Part shown: positions 15,993 through 23,935 of the stretch, piece after piece
Numbering within the stretch: the stretch's first letter is position 1
How the letters are laid out: each line of letters begins with the position of its first letter
DNA from: Smithella sp. SCADC
GTDB taxonomy: Bacteria; Desulfobacterota; Syntrophia; Syntrophales; Smithellaceae
Assembly (NCBI GenBank): GCA_000747625.2
Contig: JQDQ01000203.1
Coordinates: 1-42,242, forward strand
Direction: 5' to 3'
Length of the DNA: 42,242 nucleotides
Position numbers and translations under genes: made by a program
The notes under the pieces: model-generated
Told to the model about the DNA's origin: nothing
Seen by the model: the letters and a program-made list of their open reading frames with translations, nothing else
The model's database searches: none

Positions 15993-16029
15993 AAGGGGTT
16001 AACGAGTATCGTTAATTCCTTATTTTTTT
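15993..16029 (+). terminator. Rho-independent terminator of tRNA-fMet
   Basis: AAGGGGTTAACGA (15993-16005) pairs with TCGTTAATTCCTT (16009-16021), 13 bp with two G-U pairs and a 3-base loop. It is followed by A and seven T, 9 nt after the tRNA 3' end. Confidence 0.8.
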
Positions 16030-16052
16030 GTATGCTACCCTGTATGCTACCC
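16029..16052 (+). repeat. 12-bp tandem duplication next to tRNA-fMet
   Basis: TGTATGCTACCC occurs twice in direct succession (16029-16040, 16041-16052). GCTACC is also the 3' end of the adjacent tRNA (GCTACCA). This could mark past integration at the tRNA, but no integrase is nearby. Confidence 0.65.
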
Positions 16053-16421
16053 CATAAACAATAAATAACGGCTATTTTTTGTCACAATTGTTTACAACTT
16101 TTCCATACTGTATTGTCATAACTTTTCAATAAAACTACCTGAATCAACAAGTACTCATTAATCAAATTTCATTCGTTTTTTGTTAATTAATATTGGATGA
16201 TTATATAGTTATAATATATGGTTATAGCTATTAAATTGGGATCAATAAAACCTTGATTTAGGGGCTACGGGTGACTCCTTGCGCGCAAAGCGCCAGGTTC
16301 GTGGAAATATGGGAAATGTTTACTCATGAAATACGGCTTTGCACTTTACAAACATGTCCTTCCGACTGTGAATAAAATTCTTAGCGAAGCATTCTCATAG
16401 AGAAGTAAGTAAAATCTGAGA
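16053..16421. other. Non-coding stretch after tRNA-fMet
   Basis: AT-rich DNA without a convincing gene. The only thing seen is a 24-codon frame from ATG 16327 to the stop just after 16398, without a good ribosome site. It may be leftover DNA from an old insertion at the tRNA; nothing specific supports that. Confidence 0.4.
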
Positions 16422-17354
16422 TTAAACCATTTTACTTTCCTTCAAGAAATTTCTCACATTTTCCCTGATTTCGCCCAGTGAATTAGGATTATACCATTTG
16501 ATTTCTTCGTCGGCGGCAAACCATGTCATCTGACGCCGGGCATATTGCCAGGTATCGCGTTTGATTAAATCTACGCAACTTTCCCAACTATACTTGTTGT
16601 GTAAAAATTCGATTATTTGTTTATACCCAAGCGATTGCAGTGGTTTGATATTTTCGTTGTAGCCCATATCCAGGATGCTTTTAATTTCACCCAGTAATCC
16701 AGCGGTAATCATTTCATCAGTTCGCATTTCAATTCTCTGCTTTAATTCTTGACGATCAACCTGCAGACCGATTTTATAGGTCTTGTATGGAGTATCAGCA
16801 AAGGAATGCTTTTTTTGTTTAACTGTAATTGACTCTCCGGTTTGTTCCAATACTTCCAGCGCCCGGATTACCCTAACCGAATCGTTGGGATTTATTTGAG
16901 CGGCAGCAGCGTTATCTTTTTGCAACAATAAATCATATAGATATTTCTTCCCGTGCGTGTCTCGCAAACGGCGATAATGATTTCTGATATTTTCATCCAC
17001 GTCCGGAGTGTCGATAATCCCCTTAAGGAGCGCTCTGATGTAAAGCCCAGTCCCCCCCACAACAAAAACGGTCTTCCCCTTCCCTGCCAATTCAGGAATA
17101 ATAGCCCGCGTTTGTTCGGAAAACAAAGCGGCGTTAAATTCTTCATCCGGATTAACAACGTCTATCAAGTGATGTTTGATTCCCTTGCGCTCATCCATTG
17201 TCGGTTTTGCCGTTCCGATATCCAGATACCGGTAAACCTGCATAGAATCGGCGCTGATGATTTCGCCGCCGAACTCCAGCGCCAGATTGACGGCCAATTT
17301 GGTTTTTCCCGTAGCGGTCGGCGAATTGATTATAACCAGCGGCAACTTTTCCAT
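16422..17354 (-). CDS. miaA: tRNA dimethylallyltransferase
   Basis: 310 residues. P-loop SPTATGKT (about 11-18), SADSMQVYR, DIGTAKPT and GGTGLYIRAL are classic MiaA motifs. The C-terminal SLGYKQIIEFL and TWQYARRQMTWF segments follow. It puts an isoprenyl group on A37 of tRNAs that read UNN codons, using dimethylallyl diphosphate, which IspDF-dependent synthesis supplies. It starts 9 bp after mutL ends, so the two are probably co-transcribed. Confidence 0.95.
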   Translation of the reverse strand: MEKLPLVIINSPTATGKTKLAVNLALEFGGEIISADSMQVYRYLDIGTAKPTMDERKGIKHHLIDVVNPDEEFNAALFSEQTRAIIPELAGKGKTVFVVGGTGLYIRALLKGIIDTPDVDENIRNHYRRLRDTHGKKYLYDLLLQKDNAAAAQINPNDSVRVIRALEVLEQTGESITVKQKKHSFADTPYKTYKIGLQVDRQELKQRIEMRTDEMITAGLLGEIKSILDMGYNENIKPLQSLGYKQIIEFLHNKYSWESCVDLIKRDTWQYARRQMTWFAADEEIKWYNPNSLGEIRENVRNFLKESKMV

Positions 17355-17363
17355 TATTAATTT

Positions 17364-19157
17364 TTACTTCCTTTTAAACATTCTTTCGATTTCGCTTAAG
17401 GAAAAGTTGATAGTGATGGGACGTCCGTGAGGACAGGTCAGATTAAAAGGCGTTGCTTCGAGTTCGCGGCATAAAGCTGCTATTTCCTCATTAGAAAGAA
17501 CTCTGTTAGCTTTAATAGCCGCACGGCAGGCCAGGGAGGCAAGTATTTTTTCTCTTTTTTCCTGCAAAGAAGGCATCCGATTTTGATCGCTCAATTGATC
17601 AGCTATATCGGAAATCATCTCGCTGATTTTGACCTGTGCAAGAGTTGCCGGAACAGCTTTGACCGCAATCGTGTCGCGACCGAATATTTCGATTTCCAAA
17701 CCGATTTCCCGCAAGAAATCAATGTAATCGGAAAACAATGTTATTTGCGCCGAAGTCAAGTTGATGATTTCCGGGATCAGCAGTGACTGGCATACAACTT
17801 TTTCTCCCGATGTCTTTTTCAATTTCTCCAGAATTATCCTTTCATGCGCCGCGTGTTGATCGATCAGAACAAGGTTTTCATCATTTTCAAAAATAAGATA
17901 CGTATTGGCAAACTGCCCCACATATTTCATGCCGGTAAATGATATTGTTTCTTTTGCCCTGACATCATCGCTTTCAACAGTGCTTATTGATTTCTGTGCG
18001 ACGGGACGCTTCAAAAAATCGTCGTTGATGGCTTGCTGTAAATTTTGTCTGGAAAACATACCGAAAGGTATAGTCGGAGATTTCTCCCTGATAGTTAGAG
18101 AACTGTAAGAAAATTTATCTTTATCTTTGGATGCCAGACGATAAATGAAGTTGCCCTTCGATGTTTCGGCTCCGGCAAGATTCTGCGAAATTGTTTTGGA
18201 TACCAGTTCGTAAACACCATGCGCGTTTTTAAAGCGAACTTCCAACTTAGCGGGATGAACATTCACATCAACATTTTCGGGCGGCATATCCAGAAAAAGC
18301 ACAGCCGCAGGATAGCGTCTGGGCTCTATAATCTGTCTATATGCCGATAAAACGGCATGGGTCACGCTGTTGTCGCGGATAAATCGCTTATTGACATACA
18401 AATAAATGCTTTTGGAATTGGATTTGGTAAATTCCGGACGTGAAATAAATCCCGTTAAACTTACGTTGTCTTTTTGCATGTCCACGAAAATGCAATGCGC
18501 GGAAAAATCATCGCCCATAATCATCGAAATCCGTTTGGAGATGTCACTAACTTCCGGCGCGGTGAAGACTTCTTTGCCATTAGCCGACACTTTAAAGCGA
18601 ATTTCAGGATGAGCCAACGCAAGACGTGTTACAACATCCAGACACGCACCCTGCTCTGTGGCCTCCGTCTTTAAAAATTTTCTGCGAGCGGGAACATTGG
18701 CAAATATTTTTGTTACGGATATCTGTGTGCCTTCAGGAGAGCCCGCGGGCGCTACTTCCTTTATTGCACCCGCCTCCAGTATAGCTTTCGTGCCGGATAT
18801 ATCATTTTTACGCCGAGTTAACAATTCCACACAAGCCACGGAAGCAATGCTGGGCATGGCCTCACCACGGAAACCGAATGATAAAACATTGAAGATATCA
18901 TCAAATTTATAAATCTTGCTTGTGGCGTGTCTTTCAAAAACCAGAGGAACGTCTTCGTGTTCTATTCCAGAACCATTATCAATTACCTTAATGGACTGAC
19001 AACCGCCCTTTTCCAACTCCACCCGGATATCGGTCGCTCCGGCATCAATGGAATTTTCCAGCAATTCCTTGACGATGGAAGCCGGGCGTTCCACTACTTC
19101 CCCGGCGGCAATCTTATTGGCTATTTCTGTGGATAATACGACGATGCGTTTGGACAA
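17364..19157 (-). CDS. mutL: DNA mismatch repair protein MutL, endonuclease type
   Basis: 597 residues. The N-terminal GHKL ATPase has ENSIDAG, DNGSGI and GFRGEAM. The C-terminal domain contains DQHAAHE..E starting at Asp433, ACR at 543 and CPHGRP at 575. These three metal-binding motifs mark a MutL with intrinsic nicking activity, as in bacteria lacking MutH. It links mismatch recognition by MutS to strand incision. It is the first gene of a mutL-miaA pair on the minus strand. Confidence 0.96.
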   Translation of the reverse strand: MSKRIVVLSTEIANKIAAGEVVERPASIVKELLENSIDAGATDIRVELEKGGCQSIKVIDNGSGIEHEDVPLVFERHATSKIYKFDDIFNVLSFGFRGEAMPSIASVACVELLTRRKNDISGTKAILEAGAIKEVAPAGSPEGTQISVTKIFANVPARRKFLKTEATEQGACLDVVTRLALAHPEIRFKVSANGKEVFTAPEVSDISKRISMIMGDDFSAHCIFVDMQKDNVSLTGFISRPEFTKSNSKSIYLYVNKRFIRDNSVTHAVLSAYRQIIEPRRYPAAVLFLDMPPENVDVNVHPAKLEVRFKNAHGVYELVSKTISQNLAGAETSKGNFIYRLASKDKDKFSYSSLTIREKSPTIPFGMFSRQNLQQAINDDFLKRPVAQKSISTVESDDVRAKETISFTGMKYVGQFANTYLIFENDENLVLIDQHAAHERIILEKLKKTSGEKVVCQSLLIPEIINLTSAQITLFSDYIDFLREIGLEIEIFGRDTIAVKAVPATLAQVKISEMISDIADQLSDQNRMPSLQEKREKILASLACRAAIKANRVLSNEEIAALCRELEATPFNLTCPHGRPITINFSLSEIERMFKRK

Positions 19158-19220
19158 CTTTTTCTCCTAAATCAATTAAAGAACTTCTTTTCAGTTACAT
19201 TATAATACATATATGACAAT

Positions 19221-20039
19221 TTATAGTTCAGTTAATCTGTAAGCATCCGCATAAGGAATAAATTGTCCTGTAGACTTTTCTTTCCACACAACTTCGCGAT
19301 GGGATGCATCATAAACGTGTTTTGTACTGGGAAACGCGCAGGCTACTTTCTCAATGATTAGCTTCTCTTCCTCAGTTAGTGGTTCTGCCTGTTTCTCTGG
19401 AGCTTTGATGATTGCTGCCACCAAATCCTTATAGTTGTTTAACTGAGGCCCCATAGGCAGCGCGGCATATGTTGCCCCGGTAACACTTTGTCCGGTTTCT
19501 CTGTAGGCTTCCATATCAATGTACCACATATATTTCGCGGCATACAACATCCTGTCATTTTCTTTAAGGATTTTCATCTCCATGACTTTTTCAAGGTAGC
19601 GCAGGGCCAATTTGATTCGGGCAATGGATAATGATCTATTGCCGGTCAATAAATCCCCACACGATTCTCCTGACAATGCCTGAAGAAGCATTTTATTCAT
19701 GGATTGGCTCTGAATGATACCGGTTTCCCAGCGCTTGATGCTTGCAATTCCAATCTTCATCAACTTTGCCAACCTTTCCTGGCTTAAATTTTTCCTTTTT
19801 CGTCCCTCATTGATTTCACTTCCGGTCATCAATCCTACTTTTTTCCGGTAGGCGTCGGCCATGCTTCTTTGTATATCCGCGGCCTGGGTTAATGATGATG
19901 CTTCCAAACCACAAGTTGGACAAACAAAACAATCCACGGGGTAGTCAATGTCCACGCCTTTAAAGGTCATGTGTTTCTTTTTATGGGTTAATTTCATTGC
20001 CCCATGACCTGCCGGACAACTTAATTTTTTCTTTTCCAT
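19221..20039 (-). CDS. Antitoxin: MqsA-like zinc finger, HTH and Panacea (SocA/DUF4065) domain
   Basis: 272 residues from ATG 20039, with AAGGAA upstream and 1 nt after the toxin stop. A zinc finger of MqsA/YgiT type uses Cys8 with C37, C40 and C43 (CFVCPTCG). A helix-turn-helix spans about residues 76-122 (EINEGRKRKNLSQERLAKLM...SIKRWETG). The C-terminal Panacea domain spans about 145-270 (LYAAKYMWYIDMEAYRETGQSVTGATYAALPMGP). The HTH should bind the palindrome upstream of the toxin and repress the operon, while the Panacea or zinc part neutralises the toxin. Gene order toxin-antitoxin matches mqsRA. The domain combination is known in outline for Panacea antitoxins; activity here is inferred. 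Confidence 0.85.
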   Translation of the reverse strand: MEKKKLSCPAGHGAMKLTHKKKHMTFKGVDIDYPVDCFVCPTCGLEASSLTQAADIQRSMADAYRKKVGLMTGSEINEGRKRKNLSQERLAKLMKIGIASIKRWETGIIQSQSMNKMLLQALSGESCGDLLTGNRSLSIARIKLALRYLEKVMEMKILKENDRMLYAAKYMWYIDMEAYRETGQSVTGATYAALPMGPQLNNYKDLVAAIIKAPEKQAEPLTEEEKLIIEKVACAFPSTKHVYDASHREVVWKEKSTGQFIPYADAYRLTEL

Positions 20040-20040
20040 A

Positions 20041-20406
20041 TTACTTTCCTTTTTTTTCTGGCCGATCCCTATGCAGAGATACCAACCATAATTTATCATC
20101 TTTTATTGTAAATTTATAATAAACTGTACACCCTATTTTTTTACTTGTTGTTTTAAACGCAAACAACTCACAACCTGAAATAACCGTCTCATAAGACCTT
20201 TGAGGTGGGTGCGTACCCACATAATCATCAGGCCTTGTATTTTCCAAAAGCTCGCAGAGGATTTGCGGTATTTCCTCCACACTGCGGCCAAGTTCCATCA
20301 GATCCGCAATAATGACATCAGGCGTCACCAGAACGATATCACCTTTCTCACTGGCTTTTTGAGCAAGCAAGACTTTGCCTGTAATTGTCTTTCGAGAAGG
20401 TAGCAT
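20041..20406 (-). CDS. Putative MqsR-like toxin
   Basis: About 121 residues. Two helices in the first half (VIIADLMELGRSVEEIPQIL) are followed by a strand-rich end, YYKFTIKDDKLWLVSLHRD. This fits the RelE/MqsR fold, where MqsR ends with a VYLKITVIHDVLIVSF-like strand pair. MqsR homologues cleave mRNA. An ATG at 20415 is also in frame, but it lies under the -10 box. The predicted transcript begins next to ATG 20406 with no ribosome site, so translation may be leaderless. The assignment rests on secondary-structure pattern and on the MqsA-like partner; catalytic residues are not proven. Confidence 0.65.
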   Translation of the reverse strand: MLPSRKTITGKVLLAQKASEKGDIVLVTPDVIIADLMELGRSVEEIPQILCELLENTRPDDYVGTHPPQRSYETVISGCELFAFKTTSKKIGCTVYYKFTIKDDKLWLVSLHRDRPEKKGK

Positions 20407-20413
20407 TGGCCGC

Positions 20414-20442
20414 ATGGTATCAATTGATACTATTTATGTCAA
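20414..20442 (-). promoter_or_regulatory. Promoter and palindromic operator of the toxin-antitoxin pair
   Basis: On the minus strand TTGACA (20437-20442), 17-bp spacer, TACCAT (20414-20419). The perfect 14-bp palindrome GTATCAATTGATAC (20417-20430) fills the spacer and overlaps the -10. That is the expected place for autorepression by the HTH antitoxin. The predicted start of RNA is about 20407, at the toxin ATG. Confidence 0.72.
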
Positions 20443-20594
20443 TCTTTTTTTACATCTGAAATTTGTTTGATAAAAGAGACACAAAGAGTTAAATACTGGA
20501 AACGATAATATTGCATTAATTTTAAAATTGCACCACAGCCATCTTTGCCTCATTAAGCGCTGTTTTAAGTTTAGTATCTGTTCCCTGTAATTGA

Positions 20595-20805
20595 ATAGTG
20601 CCAGTATGATGGCATCATCAAGTGCAATGCTCCAAGCCCCCACCTTCGTACCAGCCGTCCGATGAGCTTCGTCGAAAATGCCGATATCGAATTTTGCCCC
20701 TGACTTACTCACAGCTTTGGACAAAACTTTGGATGACTGATAAGTGGAAAAAATGATGCTACTCTTTGCGTGGTAAAAACTAACAAAACATTTCTCATGT
20801 TGCAA
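20595..20805 (-). pseudogene. Fragment of a DEAD/DEAH-type helicase
   Basis: The frame encodes IIFSTYQSSKVLSKAV followed by FDIGIFDEAHRTAG, which is motif II (DEAH) and its flank from superfamily-2 helicases of restriction or defence type. The similarity ends soon after ALDDA. Motifs I, III, V and VI are absent, and downstream sequence in this frame is not helicase-like. A different frame after about 20600 gives a protein-like C-terminus (TGTIQLQGTDTKLKTALNEAK). It is a relic, possibly of a defence island that also brought the toxin-antitoxin genes. Confidence 0.6.
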
Positions 20806-20952
20806 TAAGAATTAATATCTGTTTTTTACTAAATCCAGAAGAAAGATATTTTAAATAGCTGATAATTTATATTGTTTATTCTTATTGTTTTCTATAAAAT
20901 TTATAGTAGTCGCTGATTAAAACTCCGGGATGGTATTTATATTAGTGAGAAC

Positions 20953-22052
20953 ATGAAAAAATTATATGTGTTTGCATTACTGATATTGTCGGCGATACTG
21001 CTTTTTACCGCCGCTTTTTTACACAATGCCCACGGTCCATACTGGTTGAGTTACAATTCCGACCCCGAATATCTTTATCTGATAAGTTCTCTTACGCTGG
21101 CTGAATCCAAACAAACAGGAAGTCCCGGCCATCCTGGTTCAACTCTTCAGATACTGGGAGCAGCCACGCTGAAAATTTCGCATGCTCTTGATTTTTCTGA
21201 AAAAGACAGTCTGGAATTTGCAGTTCTCAAGAATCCTGAATTTTATTTAACTATCATAAACACAGTACTTGTAACCCTTAATACACTTCTGCTGTTCATT
21301 ATTGGCCTGACAGCATTTATATTGAGTAAAAATATCTGGCTTAGTCTGCTTCTGCAACTTTCACCTTTTCTTTCTAATAATATAATAACCCATACCGGCT
21401 TTTATGGAAACGGTGTCCCAGAGATATTATACCTTCCAAACTATTTCAATAATATTATTAATCTATGTTTATTGAACCCGTTGCTATTTCTTGTTTGGTT
21501 TTTTTCCGCTGGTTTTATTCTGAGATTCGGATGCTTTTCAGCGGGTGTTGATAAGGCGGCGAGAAAGGTCGTTTGGCAGGATACTTCTTTTAGAACTTTA
21601 TCGGCGGTAGCAACCGCACAAATGTTTGCGGTTTTAATTGTTGCCAAACATCCCGCTGGTTGGTATCTGGCACCAGTTTTTAGCCTTTCAGGATTCATGT
21701 TATTTTTAACATTTCTGTATTTACAGAAAATTAACTATTTTAATAATTTTAACCTTAAAAAAGGTGTTTTCTTTATCGTTATAATTTTACTTTTCACCTG
21801 TGCCTGGAGAATCGTTGAAATTAGAAATTTGTTTATGCAAAAATCACAAATAAAACAGGAATCATTAGCGGTTTATCAGAAAATGGAAACTCTTATTTTT
21901 ATAATGCACTGGACAAAACATTTTATGTCTGGGCGGAGGAGTTTTCGATTGAAAAGATTATTTTACGGGGAAATGGCAACAGGATAGTTTTTCATCTCCC
22001 TTCTCTTCTTGAAAATGAAAACGCCTCAAAGATAGATGAATTAATTTTATAA
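20953..22052 (+). pseudogene. Polytopic membrane protein, frameshifted near the C-terminus
   Basis: The frame from ATG 20953 gives about 8 hydrophobic segments, a first loop with SYNSDPEYLYL (acidic residues after the first helix, as in GT-C-type glycosyltransferases) and GHPGSTLQILG. After QKM (about 21880) the frame degenerates and ends at 21987. The next frame reads NGNSYFYNALDKTFYVWAEE... to a stop at 22050-22052. One extra A in the A4 run at 21880-21883 joins them into a protein of about 366 residues. The repaired gene converges tail to tail with rfbD. It could encode a lipid-linked sugar transferase; that is a fold-level guess. A sequencing error is possible. Confidence 0.6.
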
Positions 22053-22943
22053 TTTGCAGCTTTTCAGATAATCCTGTAGAGCCAGTTGCCACGGTTGCAT
22101 TGCCTTTCCGGTTGTTTGAACAAATTTTTGCATATCCATGACACTGTAAGCCGGGCGTTTCGCCGGTCTTTGAAGCTGACTGGATTTAATAGGCTTCACT
22201 TCAATTTTATCAAAACCGGATTCCTGCAATATTTTTACAGCGAACTGATACCAACTGCAACTTCCCCTGTTGGTTACATGAAAAATTCCCTGAGCGTTTT
22301 TTTCAATGAGCAGGGCTACCGCAGCAGCCAGGTCTTTGGTATAAGTTGGCGAGCCGGCCTGATCATTAACTACCGACAGTATAGATGGTTTATCTGCTTT
22401 TGCATTTGTCCTGGCCATAGTATCATCAATAAAGTTTTTAGCCTTTGCTTTTTCCAAGATAGTCTGAACAAAGTTTTTACCCTTTACCCCATATAACCAG
22501 GAAGTACGAATCAGCACATAATTGTTGGAAAGAGCTTGCAGATACTTCTCTCCTGCCAATTTCGATTGGCCATAAACGTTAATCGGATTACATTTATCAT
22601 CTTCTTTGTAAGGTTGTTTTGCTTTTCCGTTAAAAACATAATCGGTGCTGAAATGAATTACGCGGATATTTCTATCACGGCAGTTCCCGGCAATATTCTT
22701 CACCGCTTCGGCATTGACGGCAAAGCATTCTTCTTTTGCCGTTTCACAGCCGTCAACATTGGTGAAAGCTGCGGCATTGATAACGATATCCGGCTTTGTT
22801 TCTTTTATAGCCTTTTTACATTCGTCTGTGGAAACAATATTAATTTCTTCCTTATCCATTCCAACGACTTCATGTTCCTTTGATAGTTTTGAAAGAAGAT
22901 CATTCCCCAGCATTCCTTTATGTCCCAGCAATAATATCTTCAC
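22047..22943 (-). CDS. rfbD: dTDP-4-dehydrorhamnose reductase
   Basis: 298 residues. N-terminal nucleotide-binding LLGHKGMLGNDL, VINAAAFTNVDGCE, STDYVFNG and the catalytic YGQSKLAGE (Tyr and Lys of the SDR pair). The C-terminal substrate region includes RTSWLYG. It reduces dTDP-4-keto-L-rhamnose to dTDP-L-rhamnose, a precursor of surface polysaccharide. The other rml genes are not in the window. It begins 2 bp after truA ends, so it is likely co-transcribed with it. The glycosyltransferases at 27451-34186 are possible users. Confidence 0.9.
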   Translation of the reverse strand: MKILLLGHKGMLGNDLLSKLSKEHEVVGMDKEEINIVSTDECKKAIKETKPDIVINAAAFTNVDGCETAKEECFAVNAEAVKNIAGNCRDRNIRVIHFSTDYVFNGKAKQPYKEDDKCNPINVYGQSKLAGEKYLQALSNNYVLIRTSWLYGVKGKNFVQTILEKAKAKNFIDDTMARTNAKADKPSILSVVNDQAGSPTYTKDLAAAVALLIEKNAQGIFHVTNRGSCSWYQFAVKILQESGFDKIEVKPIKSSQLQRPAKRPAYSVMDMQKFVQTTGKAMQPWQLALQDYLKSCKL

Positions 22944-22945
22944 CT

Positions 22946-23683
22946 TTAGTACTTGACCTCCTTTAAAAACAGTCCGCAGGCCGGCGCTGTAACTCCGGCA
23001 ATATTTCTGTCTTTAGATTCGATAATCGCTTTCATTTCTTCCGGTTCTCGTTTACCTCTGCCAACGTCAACAAGAGTTCCAACAATATTTCGTACCATGT
23101 ATTTTAAAAAGCCGTGAGCTACCACTTTAATCTCGATTATTCCCTCATCGTTCTTTTTTATGTCTATATCCAAAATCGTCCGCACACGATCTTTGACTTG
23201 AGTGTTTGTTGCGCAAAAGCAGGAAAAATCATGCGTACCGATTAAGTATTGAGTTGCCTCCCTCATTAATTCCATATTGAGAGGATAACGAACATGCCAG
23301 AAATAGTTTCTTCCCAGCGCCGGACGTAAACGCTGATTGCATATTTTATAAACATATATTTTGCTCTTAACGTCATGCTGGGCATGAAATGTTTCAGGAA
23401 CCTCTTCCATTTCCTTAATCACAATGTCCTTGGGCAATACGCTGTTCAATCCCCGATATATGTTGTCTAAAGGCAAACTGCTGTTGCTCTTAAAATGGGC
23501 GGCCTGATTTAAGGCATGCACTCCGGCATCCGTTCTGCCGGAGCCGATAACGGAAACCTTTTCTCCGGTTATGAGCTGTATTGATTCCTCCAGCACCTGC
23601 TGGATACTCAACCCGTTCTCCTGTCTTTGCCATCCACAATAAGCTGTGCCGTCATATTCCACAATCATTTTAAAATTGCGCAT
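22946..23683 (-). CDS. truA: tRNA pseudouridine synthase A
   Basis: 245 residues, the usual length. Catalytic Asp52 lies in GSGRTDAGVHALNQ; the start EYDGTAYCGWQRQ and late HGFLKYMVRNIVGTLVDVGRG are diagnostic. It converts uridines 38-40 of tRNA anticodon stems to pseudouridine. Upstream (23684-23935) is AT-rich DNA separating it from the divergent carboxylase gene. Confidence 0.96.
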   Translation of the reverse strand: MRNFKMIVEYDGTAYCGWQRQENGLSIQQVLEESIQLITGEKVSVIGSGRTDAGVHALNQAAHFKSNSSLPLDNIYRGLNSVLPKDIVIKEMEEVPETFHAQHDVKSKIYVYKICNQRLRPALGRNYFWHVRYPLNMELMREATQYLIGTHDFSCFCATNTQVKDRVRTILDIDIKKNDEGIIEIKVVAHGFLKYMVRNIVGTLVDVGRGKREPEEMKAIIESKDRNIAGVTAPACGLFLKEVKY

Positions 23684-23935
23684 AATTCTTCCTGAACTTT
23701 TTCTCCCAAAGAATTTATTCTGTTTATTAAAAAAAAGAAAGAAGAAGTTTCAAAATTTATTTTCTCCAAAAATAATTCCCTGATAATTTTAATCATTTTC
23801 CCTTGCCAGTTTTTCTCAAACGAGTTAGTATTACGCCATGTAAAAATATTTCTATTTAATTTTGAAGACTTATTAATTATCGCTGTTAAATTCACATGAT
23901 CCGATGAAAAAAGATTAAGGAGAAGTAGAGAATTT

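Noticed and set aside
16327-16401. 24-codon frame starting MKYGFALYK after tRNA-fMet
   Set aside because: No good ribosome site, no neighbours that would need it, and a length expected by chance.
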